Source: Gracilaria domingensis
Lineage: Eukaryota; Rhodophyta; Florideophyceae; Gracilariales; Gracilariaceae
Length of the DNA: 64,000 nucleotides
Reading direction: 5' to 3'
Assembly (NCBI GenBank): GCA_022539475.1
Contig: VCMS01000305.1
Coordinates: forward strand, 1-64,000
Part shown: piece by piece, positions 31,501-41,768 of the stretch
Position numbering within the stretch: position 1 is the first letter of the stretch
Layout: each line of letters begins with the position of its first letter
Program-made: the position numbers and the translations under genes
Notes under the pieces: model-generated
The model's database searches: none
Told to the model about the DNA's origin: nothing
Seen by the model: only the letters and a program-made list of their open reading frames with translations

Positions 31501-31901
31501 AAATGGAAGTGCGTAACGATATCGATAACAAAACGAAATGCTACTGGGATTGGAAAGGATGGACGCCGCAATGGTTTTTCAGAAAGCATCCTCTTCCCCT
31601 TCGGTATAAGAAGGAATGCATTGAAGGCAACACTGGTACATCTATGGCACCGGAGGAAGATTGTGGGCTTCAAGTCGCTGCTCCTCCTCCTCCTCCCACC
31701 CAATTGAACTACACGAACAATGACATAGCTGAGATTACAGACAGATTCGAGACTACACTGGAAGTGGAAGGGAGCGCAGAAAGCAGTGGGAATGCATCGC
31801 GGAGTGGGGCAAGTGAGGAACAAATTATTTCTGTGGATGTGACACACAGAGAGGGCAATGACACTGTCATAAACTTTGATTCAAATGGAGCTGCAACCTA
31901 G
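28536..31901 (+). CDS. Large multi-domain membrane protein of unknown family
   Basis: 1121 residues in one exon from an ATG at 28536. Three hydrophobic segments lie near the N-terminus (about 24-44, 59-80 and 87-117), the rest being soluble and probably cytoplasmic. The body has several helical, Trp-rich stretches (for example FRRFESKIKRLIDDLPQHL near 400). Acidic linkers occur near 515-525 (EEIEEEE) and 890-955 (DDDGSHHDED). A small cysteine motif CKTCTC lies near 973, a Trp-rich block (CYWDWKGWTPQWFF) near 1003, and a proline run near 1050. I recognise no family. Topology and length recall lineage-specific surface or organelle-envelope proteins, without evidence. The single long frame makes it a confident gene. 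Confidence 0.7.
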   Translation: MNATDICELVDGGCPINRGEEFRYIAGAYLAVFAPWGLLALNDMISDRWKPIRKVMRQAAAQILIAIPTVSYTVYYIHLQRMARDYKEMCAAIVAVILSLFHFCRTLWGLWQVYHLWIWVKNSLRHLHHHGYLFNDKDRDLFHERMGFWSRLLLKPMITSCERLHSNETLSNALHRIERMIPIVSDATREYDSNERNEFVLKLFENPIHFYIRTMRFLKRKLLSFLEDELMLGERALDMYINKSVVDNEFFECDVPFKVNAFSLPTEWHTLRHRSLRPKYFADSSVRYMVTFLAQYGKEWLEDSVKIRVVRDGEVRNCSRKSNFLHRARLATSLNLRDNEAGKKEKNRSITWSRIISWREREKTYSVDNGIHMPFGMGKGDDVLPNSHRDPEWFSVSFRRFESKIKRLIDDLPQHLSELSLDEDRNVDYFKKICSSDLENFLLFLQSEPVAPLRTVKSREPVAPVRSTGGIKQDLKRRSIASILLMLLRMAYLRLKNCDWFDNMLRTPVSRDPQANDAEEIEEEEVLSHLNLDPELVLSEKAGGSKLDDLGFSALSGGSLNGSLNRWIEFTVHLENFSSILSSVAFFHKYRIWRLKHPYLAVDWKTYLEGLRFDPSSYSFLKTKDFKPQCRSQMFYWKGLWLPENAPDAIGQRGPNISETKDGQGIRFIGYITEIVRNCLAEWTATAGMADMNDSCWTVRLLPTERAVKFRTESNCNLAMLWTDFKERGSSDPFLSIPRKDGESHPLDTYMELIIWECQRYLLRMIGGGKCKEGPRDLNLILLFLLGFPVLNTTKSGCVVTVEPVVPGLSLKLLLSVVASDENGVSIEMNLVRKKEGETFPKSTEERNQSSGSSDEDSSCSEVEFCWEDWIHLFDGCMKVLSLDFRDGDFDEESCAGEGGDSRIGNSRRGDEGRSEKAGEGKDSGEHHNGVDGSDDDGSHHDEDNATSTRSWESKNSVTKNTVDLGEWIGVQTCKTCTCEYRLNQQAEKMEVRNDIDNKTKCYWDWKGWTPQWFFRKHPLPLRYKKECIEGNTGTSMAPEEDCGLQVAAPPPPPTQLNYTNNDIAEITDRFETTLEVEGSAESSGNASRSGASEEQIISVDVTHREGNDTVINFDSNGAAT

Positions 31902-32514
31902 CTGAGGAATGCGAAGCTGGGCGTTTTGAGTTGGTTGCGAAGAAGTGAATAACGAGCAAGTACCCTTGGTAAGTGTGCCTGGAGAGTATGGTTGGGGAGA
32001 CGATCTGCCTCTCTAACCTGTTTCTCGGACGTACGACTGTACGTTGAGCACAAACGCGTGGGATAGGGCTTTTTCTGAATGTTTTCAAAACGTGGGCCAT
32101 GTGTCCACGCACGAGCTCCGTCGCGGGCGACCACGGCCCCGCGTCAGCGCCTTCGGCGACATGATGTCGCCGCGCCGTGGCTTGTAGCGCGCGGCTGGCG
32201 GCGCCAAAAGGCGCGGCGGCGCGCCGATTCACGAGCCGCGACGGCTTGTCAGCGCCATGCCCGCCGCCGAGGGCCGTCTCTCGCGGCGCGCCGCGCGCCA
32301 CCAACTGTCTCCGTGGCGCCGCAGCACGCGCTCCGCGCCGCAAGTCCACGCGCGCCGCAGCGCGCGCGGCGCGCCCCCCGTCGCCGCCGACTTACCGCAC
32401 CTCGCCAGCCGCCGCCGCGCCGCCTTATAACGCGCGCGCTGCCGCCGCCGCCGACCCCCCCCCGAGACGACGACGCCCCCGCGCGCCGCGTCCGCCGCGC
32501 TGCAGACGCGCCCC
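31902..32514. other. Intergenic region, GC content rising toward the FkbM gene
   Basis: No gene. From about 32.1 kb the sequence becomes extremely GC-rich with long frames on every strand; these are composition artefacts. It contains one copy of TACCCTTGGTAA near 31960. Confidence 0.4.
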
Positions 32515-33519
32515 ATGGCCTCCACCGTCATCTCCAAGCCGCGCATGCCGCGCGCCGCGCGCGCGTCCGTGCCGGCCGCGGCCGTGCTCACCACCGCCGC
32601 CGTCGCGCTCATGGTGCTGCTGGTGCGCCACGCGCCGACGCTGTCGCTGCCGCCCGCGGCGCGCGAGTGGCACGACAGCCATCTGGGCAGCGTCAGCACG
32701 CCGCTGCGCCACGACTGGTCGCCGGGCGAGAGCGCGGAGGAGTGCGTGCCCATCTTCCGCAAGCTGGCCAACGCGCGCATGCTGTGCGGCCGGCACGCCA
32801 CCGACGGCGGCAGCTGCGACCGGCAGCCGGACTGGGACGCGTTCAAGCTGGGCTCGGTGTGGATGTTCTCGCAGTTTGGGCAGGACGCGTACCTGTTCAC
32901 GCGCCACTTCACGCACATGAAGCGGCGCGGCGTGTACGTGGACGTGGCGTCCAACGACGCGATCAAGCTGTCCAACTCGTTCTTCTTCGACCGCTGCCTC
33001 GGCTGGAAGGGCGTGTGCATCGAGGGCAACCCCATGTACTACGAGCGCACGTTCCGCGAGCGCAGCTGCCTGCTGGTGCCGACGTGCGCGGGCGCGACGG
33101 ACGGCGAGCAGGTGTCGTTCGTGCTGAACGGCGAGCGCGGCGGCGTGGCCGACGACTCGTACAAGTTTGGCACCAACAGCCGCATGGCCAACGACAGCGG
33201 CTCCATGCTGCTGCGCTGCACGACGCTGCAGACGGTGCTGCGGCGCGCGGGCATTGAGCGCGTGGACTTTCTCAGCCTGGACGTGGAGGGCCACGAGCTG
33301 GCCGTGCTGCAGGGGCTGGACTGGGAGCGCACGCGCGTGGACGTGATCAGCGTGGAGGTGACGCACTGCTTTGAGGACGTGGAGAAGCTGCTGGAGCGGC
33401 GCGGCTACGTGAGGCATTTTGTGGGCAAGGAGAGCGACATCTCGCCCGTGGGCAAGGGCTTTCTGGGCATGGATGGCATCTTCGTGCGCCGCGACGTGCG
33501 GCTCGGCGAGCCCGACTGA
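32515..33519 (+). CDS. FkbM-family methyltransferase, membrane-anchored
   Basis: 334 residues from an ATG in strong context (CCCCATGGCC). A single N-terminal helix (about residues 19-40, AAAVLTTAAVALMVLLV) would anchor a type II Golgi or ER protein. The SAM-binding Rossmann core follows: QFGQDAYLF near 121, VYVDVASNDAIKLSN near 140, GVCIEGNPMYYE near 163, and the FkbM signature FLSLDVEGHELAVLQG near 252-267. FkbM enzymes O-methylate small molecules and sugars; in algae a role in methylating wall or surface polysaccharides is plausible but inferred. The gene is far richer in GC than its neighbours, mostly at third codon positions, suggesting a different origin or strong codon bias. Confidence 0.85.
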   Translation: MASTVISKPRMPRAARASVPAAAVLTTAAVALMVLLVRHAPTLSLPPAAREWHDSHLGSVSTPLRHDWSPGESAEECVPIFRKLANARMLCGRHATDGGSCDRQPDWDAFKLGSVWMFSQFGQDAYLFTRHFTHMKRRGVYVDVASNDAIKLSNSFFFDRCLGWKGVCIEGNPMYYERTFRERSCLLVPTCAGATDGEQVSFVLNGERGGVADDSYKFGTNSRMANDSGSMLLRCTTLQTVLRRAGIERVDFLSLDVEGHELAVLQGLDWERTRVDVISVEVTHCFEDVEKLLERRGYVRHFVGKESDISPVGKGFLGMDGIFVRRDVRLGEPD

Positions 33520-33718
33520 GCGTCGGTGAATATATACGTTTATTGCGAGTTTATATTTGTCATACTACACGTAGATCCTATCTAGATAGATTGTTCTAGA
33601 GTCAGTAAATACTCACGTCAGCCGATGCCGTGTTTGCTTACCCAACAACCAGAATCTGCAGATTTGCTTTATTTTGACATTCGCCAACCGCACGCTTTTC
33701 GACGCAACACGTTTTTGT

Positions 33719-33741
33719 CATGCTGAGATCTTCTCAGCATG
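33719..33741. repeat. 9-bp-arm hairpin downstream of the FkbM gene
   Basis: CATGCTGAG, 5-nt loop, then the reverse complement. It could be a 3' transcript structure. Confidence 0.5.
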
Positions 33742-34945
33742 CCAAAGACGTGTCCTCCGTCAAGCAATGAGCGGTGGGGACTCCCCACTGGGGAGCTGCC
33801 GCGCCGCCTTACGTTCTCGGTCAAACAGCACCGCCCGCAAACGCGTGATAGCCGCGAAGGCGCCCCCGCTTTCACGAGAGGCGGCAACCATCTGCGTCTA
33901 TCGCGTCTGAGATGTATGTGCCTCTGAAGCGGCGGTCATGTTCAGAATAGCGGGTTAGCCCGTATCGAGCGGCGCCCATTCACCTTGTTGTCCGAATATA
34001 GATTGCGCAGCGTATGAAAATAGCCGCGCTCATGGCACCCTTCTCCTTGACAAAGCCCTTCAAACTTAAACATAGCGAAAGCCGATACTGCGACGTCACC
34101 CGTGAAGAAAAGGGCATACAGTCTACTCAGCAGCAACACATCTTCCCATCTGTGGCTCCCAGATCGAGCCGCCAGCGCACCAACCGCAGCAGCAGCTATA
34201 ATTTAACTCCCAGGTAGCTGTTGCAGCAGTCTGGAAACCCTCCCTCGCCACCGCACAACAGATGCTACACCCATTCAGCTCCGCATGCAACGCCACAACG
34301 CTTCTCTCGCAGCGAATGGGCGCCCGTCGGATGTAGCGGCTACTATTTATGACCGCACCCACCGCCCAACATCGAAATCTGACGACTCCTCCGCTTCACA
34401 CCCATACATCCGCCAGAGCTACAACAATGCAATCTCCGCAGTTAGAAGGATAACCTCCGAAAAGCGGGCCACATCTGCCACGAGAGGACGGGTCCCCCAA
34501 AAATAGATGAGTGTGTGTAAGAGCGGTGCACGTTTCAAACATCAAACAGCTCTTCAAATGCCGTAAACTTGGCGCGACATGGGTGCAACTCACGTGCTTT
34601 GCCGCCATCGACACCCAATCGTCAGTTCAAGCATTGAGAAGATTCAAACGTCAGGTGCGGTCCTTCCGCACCCCGCGAGCTAAGGCTGTTCTCAACTTTG
34701 ATGCGGCCGCACTTCTGAGCGCCGTGGCAACCAATGCAGGACCCCCGCCCAGTCTTGCTAGTGAACATGTAAACAAAGAGTGCTCCTAAAAAAAGAATCA
34801 TGTTTGAACTATGTTGTACCACGACGATGAAGACAAGTCATTTCGACCTTATCAGAATGTTATCTGTTGATAGATATTTCTATAGATTTACGAAAACACC
34901 ACCACGGATACAGAACGAGTTCATGTTCCCTGCCGCCAAAAATGC

Positions 34946-34953
34946 TATAAAAG
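34946..34953 (+). promoter_or_regulatory. TATA box without a clear gene
   Basis: TATAAAAG in an otherwise gene-poor stretch. The next ATG frame of any size is 35161-35394, giving a leader near 180 nt. Confidence 0.35.
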
Positions 34954-35160
34954 ACTGGCACAGTAACCCCACTCTTCCCGCACAGTTGAGCTGCTTCAAA
35001 GCTTCTCACCTTGCTGAGGACACATCTACATCCTGAATCATCTCGATCACGATCAAACTCGAAGGATCCTATTCTAGCCGAGGAAACACCCCCCAAGCAC
35101 TTGGGATCCAACACTCCCTGCTGTCTACGGTTGCTTTGAGCTGCTTCATTTCCACATCCT

Positions 35161-35394
35161 ATGCCGTCTCAGCGATCAACAGAAACCCGCCCGAAAACCA
35201 CACCTCTGCACAAGAAAAAACAGCGCCGAACTCCCAAAGCTCCAAAGATATGTTTTTCAGTACCCTTCTGCTCTCCGCCGAGTTTTCAGCTTCCTGAGTC
35301 TATCGCTGACCATGGGCTCATGATGACTGCAGAGGGAGGTTGTCCATCGTCAGGGAGTTATATCAATCCCAGTGGTCATGGATCTTGGTTTTAG
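35161..35394 (+). CDS. Possible small basic protein
   Basis: 77 residues from an ATG. The first third is very basic (RPKTTPLHKKKQRRTPK); the rest has no recognised motif. The only support is the TATA box about 210 bp upstream. It could be a chance frame. Confidence 0.25.
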   Translation: MPSQRSTETRPKTTPLHKKKQRRTPKAPKICFSVPFCSPPSFQLPESIADHGLMMTAEGGCPSSGSYINPSGHGSWF

Positions 35395-36083
35395 ATGGGG
35401 TATTTCATGTGGGTTCTTGCCTGCATGAGTCTTGCAGCATTTGTATCACTGTTTTGTCAGTTTGCGAGACATTCGTTTGTTTTAAGGGGGTCAGAAGAGC
35501 ACCGTAGGTCCACAGAGAGACAGGGTAACATCTTTCGTTGCTTGTCAAGGGAATCCTAAGCGTTCATCTATGTTCAGTTCTAACGGAAATAACTGTGACG
35601 GTGAAGCCTACCTCTTATTGAAAGGAACACTATAGCGTGTGTGTAAAGCTTGTTTCATTGTGTACATACTGTGGAGAAGCCGAAGCTTTTGAGGAGATGG
35701 TTTCGTCTAAGACGAGTTGACCGGGACGAATTAAGCAATAAACATTTGAATAGACGTCATCGGGAAAGGTTTAGCATGTTTGCTTTCGGAAGTTTCAGTA
35801 GATGAACAGAATTTGAATCAGAGGGAAAAGAAATTGTGCTCCACAAACGCTTGTTCTGAGATGAACAGTGTTTTCCACTTTTTTCCTCCGCCGCCAATTA
35901 TCAGAGGCATCACGTCCACATCGAAAATATTCGTCTTCCAGAAGACCTTCTGTGGCCTTGAAAACGTTTAGGGAGAGTCCAACTTTATAGAAAAGGGTCA
36001 ACAGGCTTAACTTTAGTGATAATTAGCTCCTACTTTCGTAACTATTCGGATGTGAACTTCCATTTTCATCGAAAGTAGAAACA

Positions 36084-36692
36084 TCAAGCTCGTGTGTAGA
36101 GTTCGTTCCAAGGCCCAGTAACGCTTAGAACCGTATTGCCAATGTCATACGCACTAGGCTCGCTCCAGTTGATGACACCACTTGTATGACCGTTGGCATA
36201 GTATGGTGAGTCAGCTTCCACCAGGAACGTATCTCTGACAAAGCCATCGGCGGCTTGTTTGAGCCTGAGTGTCCACTGGACGCCAGCACGATTAGACCAT
36301 ATGAGCTCATCTTCTGAATTTGCCTTGGCAGTAATCTCGACGTAATGCCAATCATTCTTGTCAGCCCCTGTGTATTGCAGATTCTCGTAGCTCCCCACAA
36401 GCGCGTTTGAAATAGCTTCAGCACTAGTCAGAGAAATGCACTGCGTCTGGGCAGTGTTAGGCACAGTATTGTTTCCGTAGCAGTAATCACACTCGGTGGC
36501 CCCATAAAGAGGCGTGGCGTATGGTTCGGGGCAAGACATGCACGCATCAAGGTTGGCTGCAGGCTGAAATGTTCCTGGTTGGCAAGGTTGACAGCCATTT
36601 GCGCTGGTTCCGTACCCTGGGGAGCACGGGGTTACGACGGCCAAGATCAAGGTTGGGAACGCGAGGAAAAGGAAGGCGAGAAAACGAATCAT
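36084..36692 (-). CDS. Small secreted protein with ephrin-receptor-like Cys-rich repeats
   Basis: 202 residues from an ATG at 36692. A clear signal peptide (about residues 1-18, FLAFLFLAFPTLILAVV) is followed by a cysteine-rich region (22-85) of the GCC2/GCC3 or ephrin-receptor-like type: CSPGYGTSANGCQPCQPGTF then CMSCPEPYATP and CDYCYG. The remaining 110 residues form a Cys-free domain with several Trp (DWHYVEITA, VQWTLRL) and no recognised family. It is likely extracellular. Such Cys-rich repeats often mediate binding in surface and secreted proteins; the ligand is unknown. Confidence 0.7.
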   Translation of the reverse strand: MIRFLAFLFLAFPTLILAVVTPCSPGYGTSANGCQPCQPGTFQPAANLDACMSCPEPYATPLYGATECDYCYGNNTVPNTAQTQCISLTSAEAISNALVGSYENLQYTGADKNDWHYVEITAKANSEDELIWSNRAGVQWTLRLKQAADGFVRDTFLVEADSPYYANGHTSGVINWSEPSAYDIGNTVLSVTGPWNELYTRA

Positions 36693-38815
36693 TTGTTTGT
36701 GGAAGTATGACCTGGTTTAGATGAAGAGTGCAGGAGTAGAGACACTATTTTCGTGGTGGATGACACGAACTGGAGAGAGGGGGGGAACTCTGACTGCTTA
36801 AGTAGGGAGCAAAACAGACGAGATAGGCTCAAACCTTTGACAACAAACCTCTGGTTCTGCGACATTTTGCCCAACTTGACGCTTTGGCCGATATCTGTGA
36901 CGATGGTCTGACGGTGTACTAATATGACCTTTGGCTTTTGCTCTGCATGACACTCATGCACTTTCTTCAGCTCATGAATGCTCTGGTAGTCAAAGAGTCA
37001 GCATCCTGAAAGGAAAGATACCGTGGTACCTCTGTATCGTTTATCGATTTCAGAAATGAGACAAGGAGAGGGTGATCAATATGTGATCCATCGTCATTGT
37101 TACTGATTTGCTGTACAACTAATTTGTTGATTCTCGATGGCGAAATCAAATTGTAATATGAGGTTAATTTGACAAATAGGAGGCTTTCAAGAACAATAGT
37201 ACGTAGTCGCCTTTTTTGAACTTCAGACGATCAGCACATTGCTGAAAAGCCTGCTTTCCTGTGATTCTAGTGGGCAGATTTGTAGATTGAATGCAACAAT
37301 AGAGCCGTCATAGTTGTTGAAGAGTTCATGATCATGGTGACAACTGTCGTGGGTATTATTGTCAGCCCTTCACTCTTCGTTGTCCTTTTTTGCCATGTCG
37401 GATCTAAACAATTAGTATTACAGAGTAAGAAGATACTATCCAATCCTTTTAATGATCAAGACGAGCCCTTCTCGTTTGCGCGTGAACATTTTCGTTTCCA
37501 TCAGGAGCCTTAGTTTATTTCACATGAAGACGGCTTGTAACGCGTTTACGAGCCATGATTAAAGAAAACTGCAGATCAAAGACAAATTCCCACGCTTCCA
37601 CACTTCCTGTAGTGTCTGCGAGCTGCAGATCAAAGGTCCCTCTCAGTACTTCAACACCTACAGCCATGTGTCTTGTGCAAGCACATGAGCGGCCATAGCT
37701 CAGCTGGTAAGCACCGTGACTACTTTTTCCACGAAGTCTGTGACACAGGTTCGAGTCGTGGCGCGGCCACTCCCCCTAACCTACTATACCTCCTATTCTG
37801 TGTCTTGGGCAATCACCTGAGCGCCCTAACCTCAGATTCTATGAGTACTTTTCTTGCGAAGCGCGAATTCGAGTTTTTGCGTGGCCACTTTCCCAAATTC
37901 ACATGTCTTTACAAACATCATGTCCGTGAAGGAAAGTAAGGGTAAAAACGGGAGGGTTAGGAAGGCTGCTTCGGAAGGCGTGAGCCTTACTTCAAACAAC
38001 CAAATTCAGAAGCAATCACGCAATGCAACCACAATTTTAGTTCTATAGAGCCATATGTTGCAAATTAAACTGAGGGTGGATGCAACTTGCATTGTGAGCA
38101 CCAAGTCATGTAACTTGTGTTTTGAGCAAAAGCATCATCCATATGGCGCCATAGTCCATTGTTTTAAATAAATAAATTGATTCAATTATAATTGACAAAG
38201 CTTTTAACTTTGGACAATTTTGTCATGGAAGTAACTGTCTACGACAAAAAACCACAACTCGAGCTTTTTACATATCTCCTCGTCCATCCCCCAAAATATG
38301 AATTCAATCAGAAGTACGGATAAGTCATGTAGAGGTTCGTATTGCGTCCAGTCTCGCAGGATATTGTGTGAGTTGTCTCGAAGCCGTTACATAATACTGC
38401 ATTATTAGGGGATTTAGACCCTCTTCGTTACTGCCCTTCCGCTAGGGGGATTTGGGTCTTTACGTAGGCGATCTATTTGATTGTATAACATTCTATGACG
38501 CGGCGTGATTGGGAAATATCGGGGGCACGACCGCGTTAAGAAGTGGTAGGCTGCTCACCCCTAAAGCTGTAGGGAATCGTTACAAGTATCTCAGAAGGTG
38601 CTATTACATCTGATTCTGATGATGCGATACCTCGATACCTGCACAAGTGTGTAACTTCTCAATGAGATTCATATGAGAACTAAACAATGCTATCTAGAAC
38701 GAATTCTCTGCGATTTCGCCTTGTGTGGGCATGTGTATTAAACTGACTCGCAAGAAGTGACTTCGTTCTTTGCAGCAAAGATCTCATTTCTTTGCTCCAA
38801 ACTTAATGTTTCAAG
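36693..38815. other. Intergenic region with a tRNA-like tandem repeat
   Basis: No protein gene is supported. It holds the tRNA-like unit at 37668-37897 and, near 38402 and 38438, two copies of the ATTAGGGGATTT-type motif also found near 26132. The rest is AT-rich. Confidence 0.4.
37668..37897 (+). repeat. tRNA-related tandem repeat (SINE-like or tRNA pseudogenes)
   Basis: Two similar units (about 37668-37775 and 37800-37897) both start TGTCTTG and end with a GTGGCCACT-like segment. Unit 1 has a perfect polymerase III A box, TAGCTCAGCTGG (37696-37707), and a B box, GGTTCGAGTC (37748-37757), at tRNA-like spacing, but acceptor and T stems do not pair well, so it is not a working tRNA. Unit 2 has lost both boxes. 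This is the pattern of a tRNA-derived SINE or a duplicated tRNA relic. Confidence 0.5.
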
Positions 38816-40258
38816 ATGAACGCCACTCAGCCGATCCGTTTCTATCCCAGGGCATCACTGTCAACAATTCAATTCGAAAATGACACACTTAACAACATTG
38901 CCGCAGGCATCATCACGACAGTCATTATCAGCAGCCTTGGAAGCATCATAAATAGACTGGTAGCTTTGAGCAAGAGAGACGTGTTCAGCTTCAATTCTTT
39001 CACTCGGGCTTTCTTGTTTAATAACTCAGATGATCCCTTGCTTATCTGGTCATGGTTACGTGGCCGATATGATTTTCGCGGTAATGATGGTTCACACACT
39101 TCGCTCAAAGTCGAATACAAACTTCTTATTGCTCCCCTAGCGGCGCGTTGTACGATTCTTGTAATAAGCATTGGCTCAATTGCACTCGCATTGCCCTCGG
39201 AGAAAAGTCTCGACGCTTGCAGTGGAGGTGACTACACTGTTCATTTAGAGCCACCGACAACTGTAACATCAGGCAGCCGGCTATCACTATTTGAACATTG
39301 CCCACCCTTAAAACTGGAATCAAGTGTAGGGAAAGTGCGATCGTCGTTGTCATTATGCTCGTTCTATTTTCCATCAGTTGACTCGCAATCTGAGTATGAA
39401 ATAGTACAGTTTATGGAGTCTGAAGGTATACCGGGAGCTATCGCAGCAAGCTATGACACACAAACCGGGATTGTGATCTCAACTCTGTATTCTGGTAAAG
39501 AAATCATCTTGATGGGCATGATGGTGCATTGGAGGCTTTCCAATGGGGACATATTGCACTCATTGTTTGCAGATTATAACAGCACTCTTCACCTTAGTGT
39601 TTTGGCCGACGGAATAAGTCATGCAGTTAACTCGAGCTGCGAAATTAAGCAAGCTGTGTTTCCGGACTCTGATGGCGATGACTCTAGATCATTTGGAACC
39701 CTGGACTGCAGCTTTGTTCCGGAGGACATGGCCGGACAAGTGGTTTCAGCCTTAACGAGCAGCATTCGTTTTCGAAAGCAAGACGATATAGCGCAACCAG
39801 TCCTGAAGTATTCTGCTACATCATCTGTGAAGGAACGAATTTGCGGCACGGAAGTTACTATTAGCAGTCCACTGGTGAACATTGTGCCTCTGCTAATTGC
39901 GGCGGTTATCTCGTTTACGCTGAACAAGATCATTAAGATTGTGCTTTCCTCGCGAGAGGATGTGACCCACCTCGGCTTCCATATCGTTAGAGAGTTACTC
40001 GGACACGACACCAGCGCGAATCCGTTGCAGAAAGATAAGGCACAGCAGGCAGATGACAGAGTGAACATGAGGAGATATATTTGCGCCGATGGCATGTCCG
40101 CTCATGTGGGATTTGTCGAAGGAGACGGGGACGTGGAAGTGAGTAGGTTCGAGGAGTACAGACGAGTCTCACGGTGCTCCCAAGTCATGTGCGTCGGTCG
40201 TCGTTATGTTCGGAGTTGTTATACGTCACACATCATAGGAACGCGTGATAATGCTTAG
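38816..40258 (+). CDS. Three-pass membrane protein, distant member of the paralogue A/B type
   Basis: 480 residues from an ATG in good context (AAGATGAACG). Hydrophobic helices lie at about 28-48, 103-125 and 340-362. The domain between the second and third holds several Cys and sequons (NSS, NST) and is probably extracytoplasmic. A cytoplasmic tail of about 115 residues follows. The two-helix, ectodomain, one-helix plan and size equal those of the genes at 19712 and 22506, but I see no convincing residue-level match, so a common family is only suggested. No known domain is recognised. A surface or envelope role is inference from topology. Confidence 0.65.
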   Translation: MNATQPIRFYPRASLSTIQFENDTLNNIAAGIITTVIISSLGSIINRLVALSKRDVFSFNSFTRAFLFNNSDDPLLIWSWLRGRYDFRGNDGSHTSLKVEYKLLIAPLAARCTILVISIGSIALALPSEKSLDACSGGDYTVHLEPPTTVTSGSRLSLFEHCPPLKLESSVGKVRSSLSLCSFYFPSVDSQSEYEIVQFMESEGIPGAIAASYDTQTGIVISTLYSGKEIILMGMMVHWRLSNGDILHSLFADYNSTLHLSVLADGISHAVNSSCEIKQAVFPDSDGDDSRSFGTLDCSFVPEDMAGQVVSALTSSIRFRKQDDIAQPVLKYSATSSVKERICGTEVTISSPLVNIVPLLIAAVISFTLNKIIKIVLSSREDVTHLGFHIVRELLGHDTSANPLQKDKAQQADDRVNMRRYICADGMSAHVGFVEGDGDVEVSRFEEYRRVSRCSQVMCVGRRYVRSCYTSHIIGTRDNA

Positions 40259-40885
40259 GAATCTGTCAGCACGATTCAAAGCTAGACGCATTATTGCTCA
40301 CTCCCGTTTCGCTCTCTTGTAGATCTTTAATGTTTGGGTAGTTCGGAGACACAGAACAGGCACTCGCCCATACGGTTCTGCTACAGCGACCGGCAGTAAC
40401 GGACGCGTGAGTCTCATGGGGACGACACTGCTCCCACCCCACAAGCACAGTTTCGAACGGAGCTGTGTCGCTCTACAGCACGTAAGGAGGATACGAAAAA
40501 CGCGCACCAAGTTGTGTTACAGGAAAACAGTCAAGAGTCCGCGAGCTACGGAAGCATTCCACCATTAAAACTTTGTAGTGCCCAAAAAACCTTAAAGGCA
40601 AAAAGGAAAGCCGACTAGATGAGGAAAAGGTATGGATTGACTAAATCGCAGGCAAACGGATGTCTGTTTCGCATATACTCGAAAAACTAGGTGGGAGTGA
40701 GAAGTAAAATGTATACAGTTAGATCGGTAGTAGAGTATTCACATTGAACAGCGAGAGAGCGGCTGCAGGTTCCTGACACATGTAATCAAAGCGCACCAAG
40801 AGGGTATTTCTGAGGATGGTGCCCTGCGTGCCGCCCATCGCGCAAAGCGCCCAAGATGCAACATCCACAGTCCGGTTGCCACACG

Positions 40886-41400
40886 TCAGCGGGTGTGGAC
40901 AGCAGCGGCGTTCGCGACAGATTCAGCGGCGGCCGGCGCGACAGACGCAGCAGTTGCGAGCGGTATAGCTCCGTGCCGTCTGACATGACGGCGCGACATA
41001 CGCGCAATAGTTTGGACGGGGGCACCACGGCGAGGACCATAGTGAGTGCGGCGGCGGAGGCGGGATCGGGAATTGAGACCATGCAGAAGGCAGCAGCTGG
41101 TTCGATGTGGCACAGCGGCGTCATAGCAGGCGGCACACAGCCCGCCGGCCGCGCTCTTGGCAGGATTCGTCACCAGCGCACCGCCGCTGTCGTCGCGCTG
41201 ACACACCGCGCGCGGCCACAAGTGCGCGTGGTCCGAATGGCCGGCGAACAGCGTGACGGCGATGATGTCTGCCTCGTCGCGCGCGCCCAGCCGCGTCGCG
41301 TGGCGCTTTGTGTCAGGTGGTTTTGAGCTCCCGGTTGGCGCGTGGTGCGCGACGAGCCAGCAGTGCGCAAGTTGGCGGCGCTGCGGCGCCGAGAAAAGGA
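40886..41400 (-). pseudogene. Possible decayed trypsin-like serine protease
   Basis: On the minus strand a frame reads CWLVAHHAP near 41.36 kb and VCQRDDSGGALV near 41.18 kb, reminiscent of the C-xxGWG and CQGDSGGPLV segments of S1 peptidases, with an extra residue in the latter. No catalytic His or Asp segment is recognised upstream and the frame is not ATG-initiated over this span. Compositional bias makes chance matches likely. It is kept only as a weak possibility. Confidence 0.2.
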
Positions 41401-41768
41401 AGGGTGGCAGCCGTCGAAATCCAAAGAGCCGGGGATTGCGGTGCTAGCACAAGCCTGGATCTTACGGTGTCGATGCGCTGATCCATGCAGCCCGGCGACG
41501 GTAGCAGAGCCGAGAGATGGCAGAGGGGCTCTCCATGCAGCGCAGCGACGAGAAAGAGCGCGCTGACGAAGATAGTTGGCCACGGCGGTCAAGGAGGGGC
41601 GATAAAGGCGAGGAGCATGCCGACAGCGGCGGTTTGACCGTGATCACATGCAAAACGCATGGGTACGGCGGCAGTATGAGCGCAATCGGAAGCGAAGCAT
41701 GTGGCGACGGCGGCGGTGGGGTATACGACCAAGAACAACATGGCAACAGCGGCGGAGGTGGAGCGACC

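Larger units (their letters stand above)
33520..36083. other. Intergenic region with a possible small gene
   Basis: A hairpin with 9-bp arms (CATGCTGAG) lies at 33719-33741, about 200 bp after the FkbM stop, and GTGGGGA/TCCCCAC near 33774. A good TATA box (TATAAAAG, 34946-34953) precedes only short frames, the best being 35161-35394. From 35.4 to 36.08 kb nothing is recognised. Confidence 0.4.

Noticed and set aside
32079-33417. Long alternative frames on both strands over the FkbM gene
   Set aside because: Shadows of a very GC-rich gene; only the 32515-33519 frame has the methyltransferase motifs and a good ATG.
37668-37775. Functional tRNA gene
   Set aside because: Promoter boxes are present but acceptor and T stems do not pair and the anticodon arm is not canonical.
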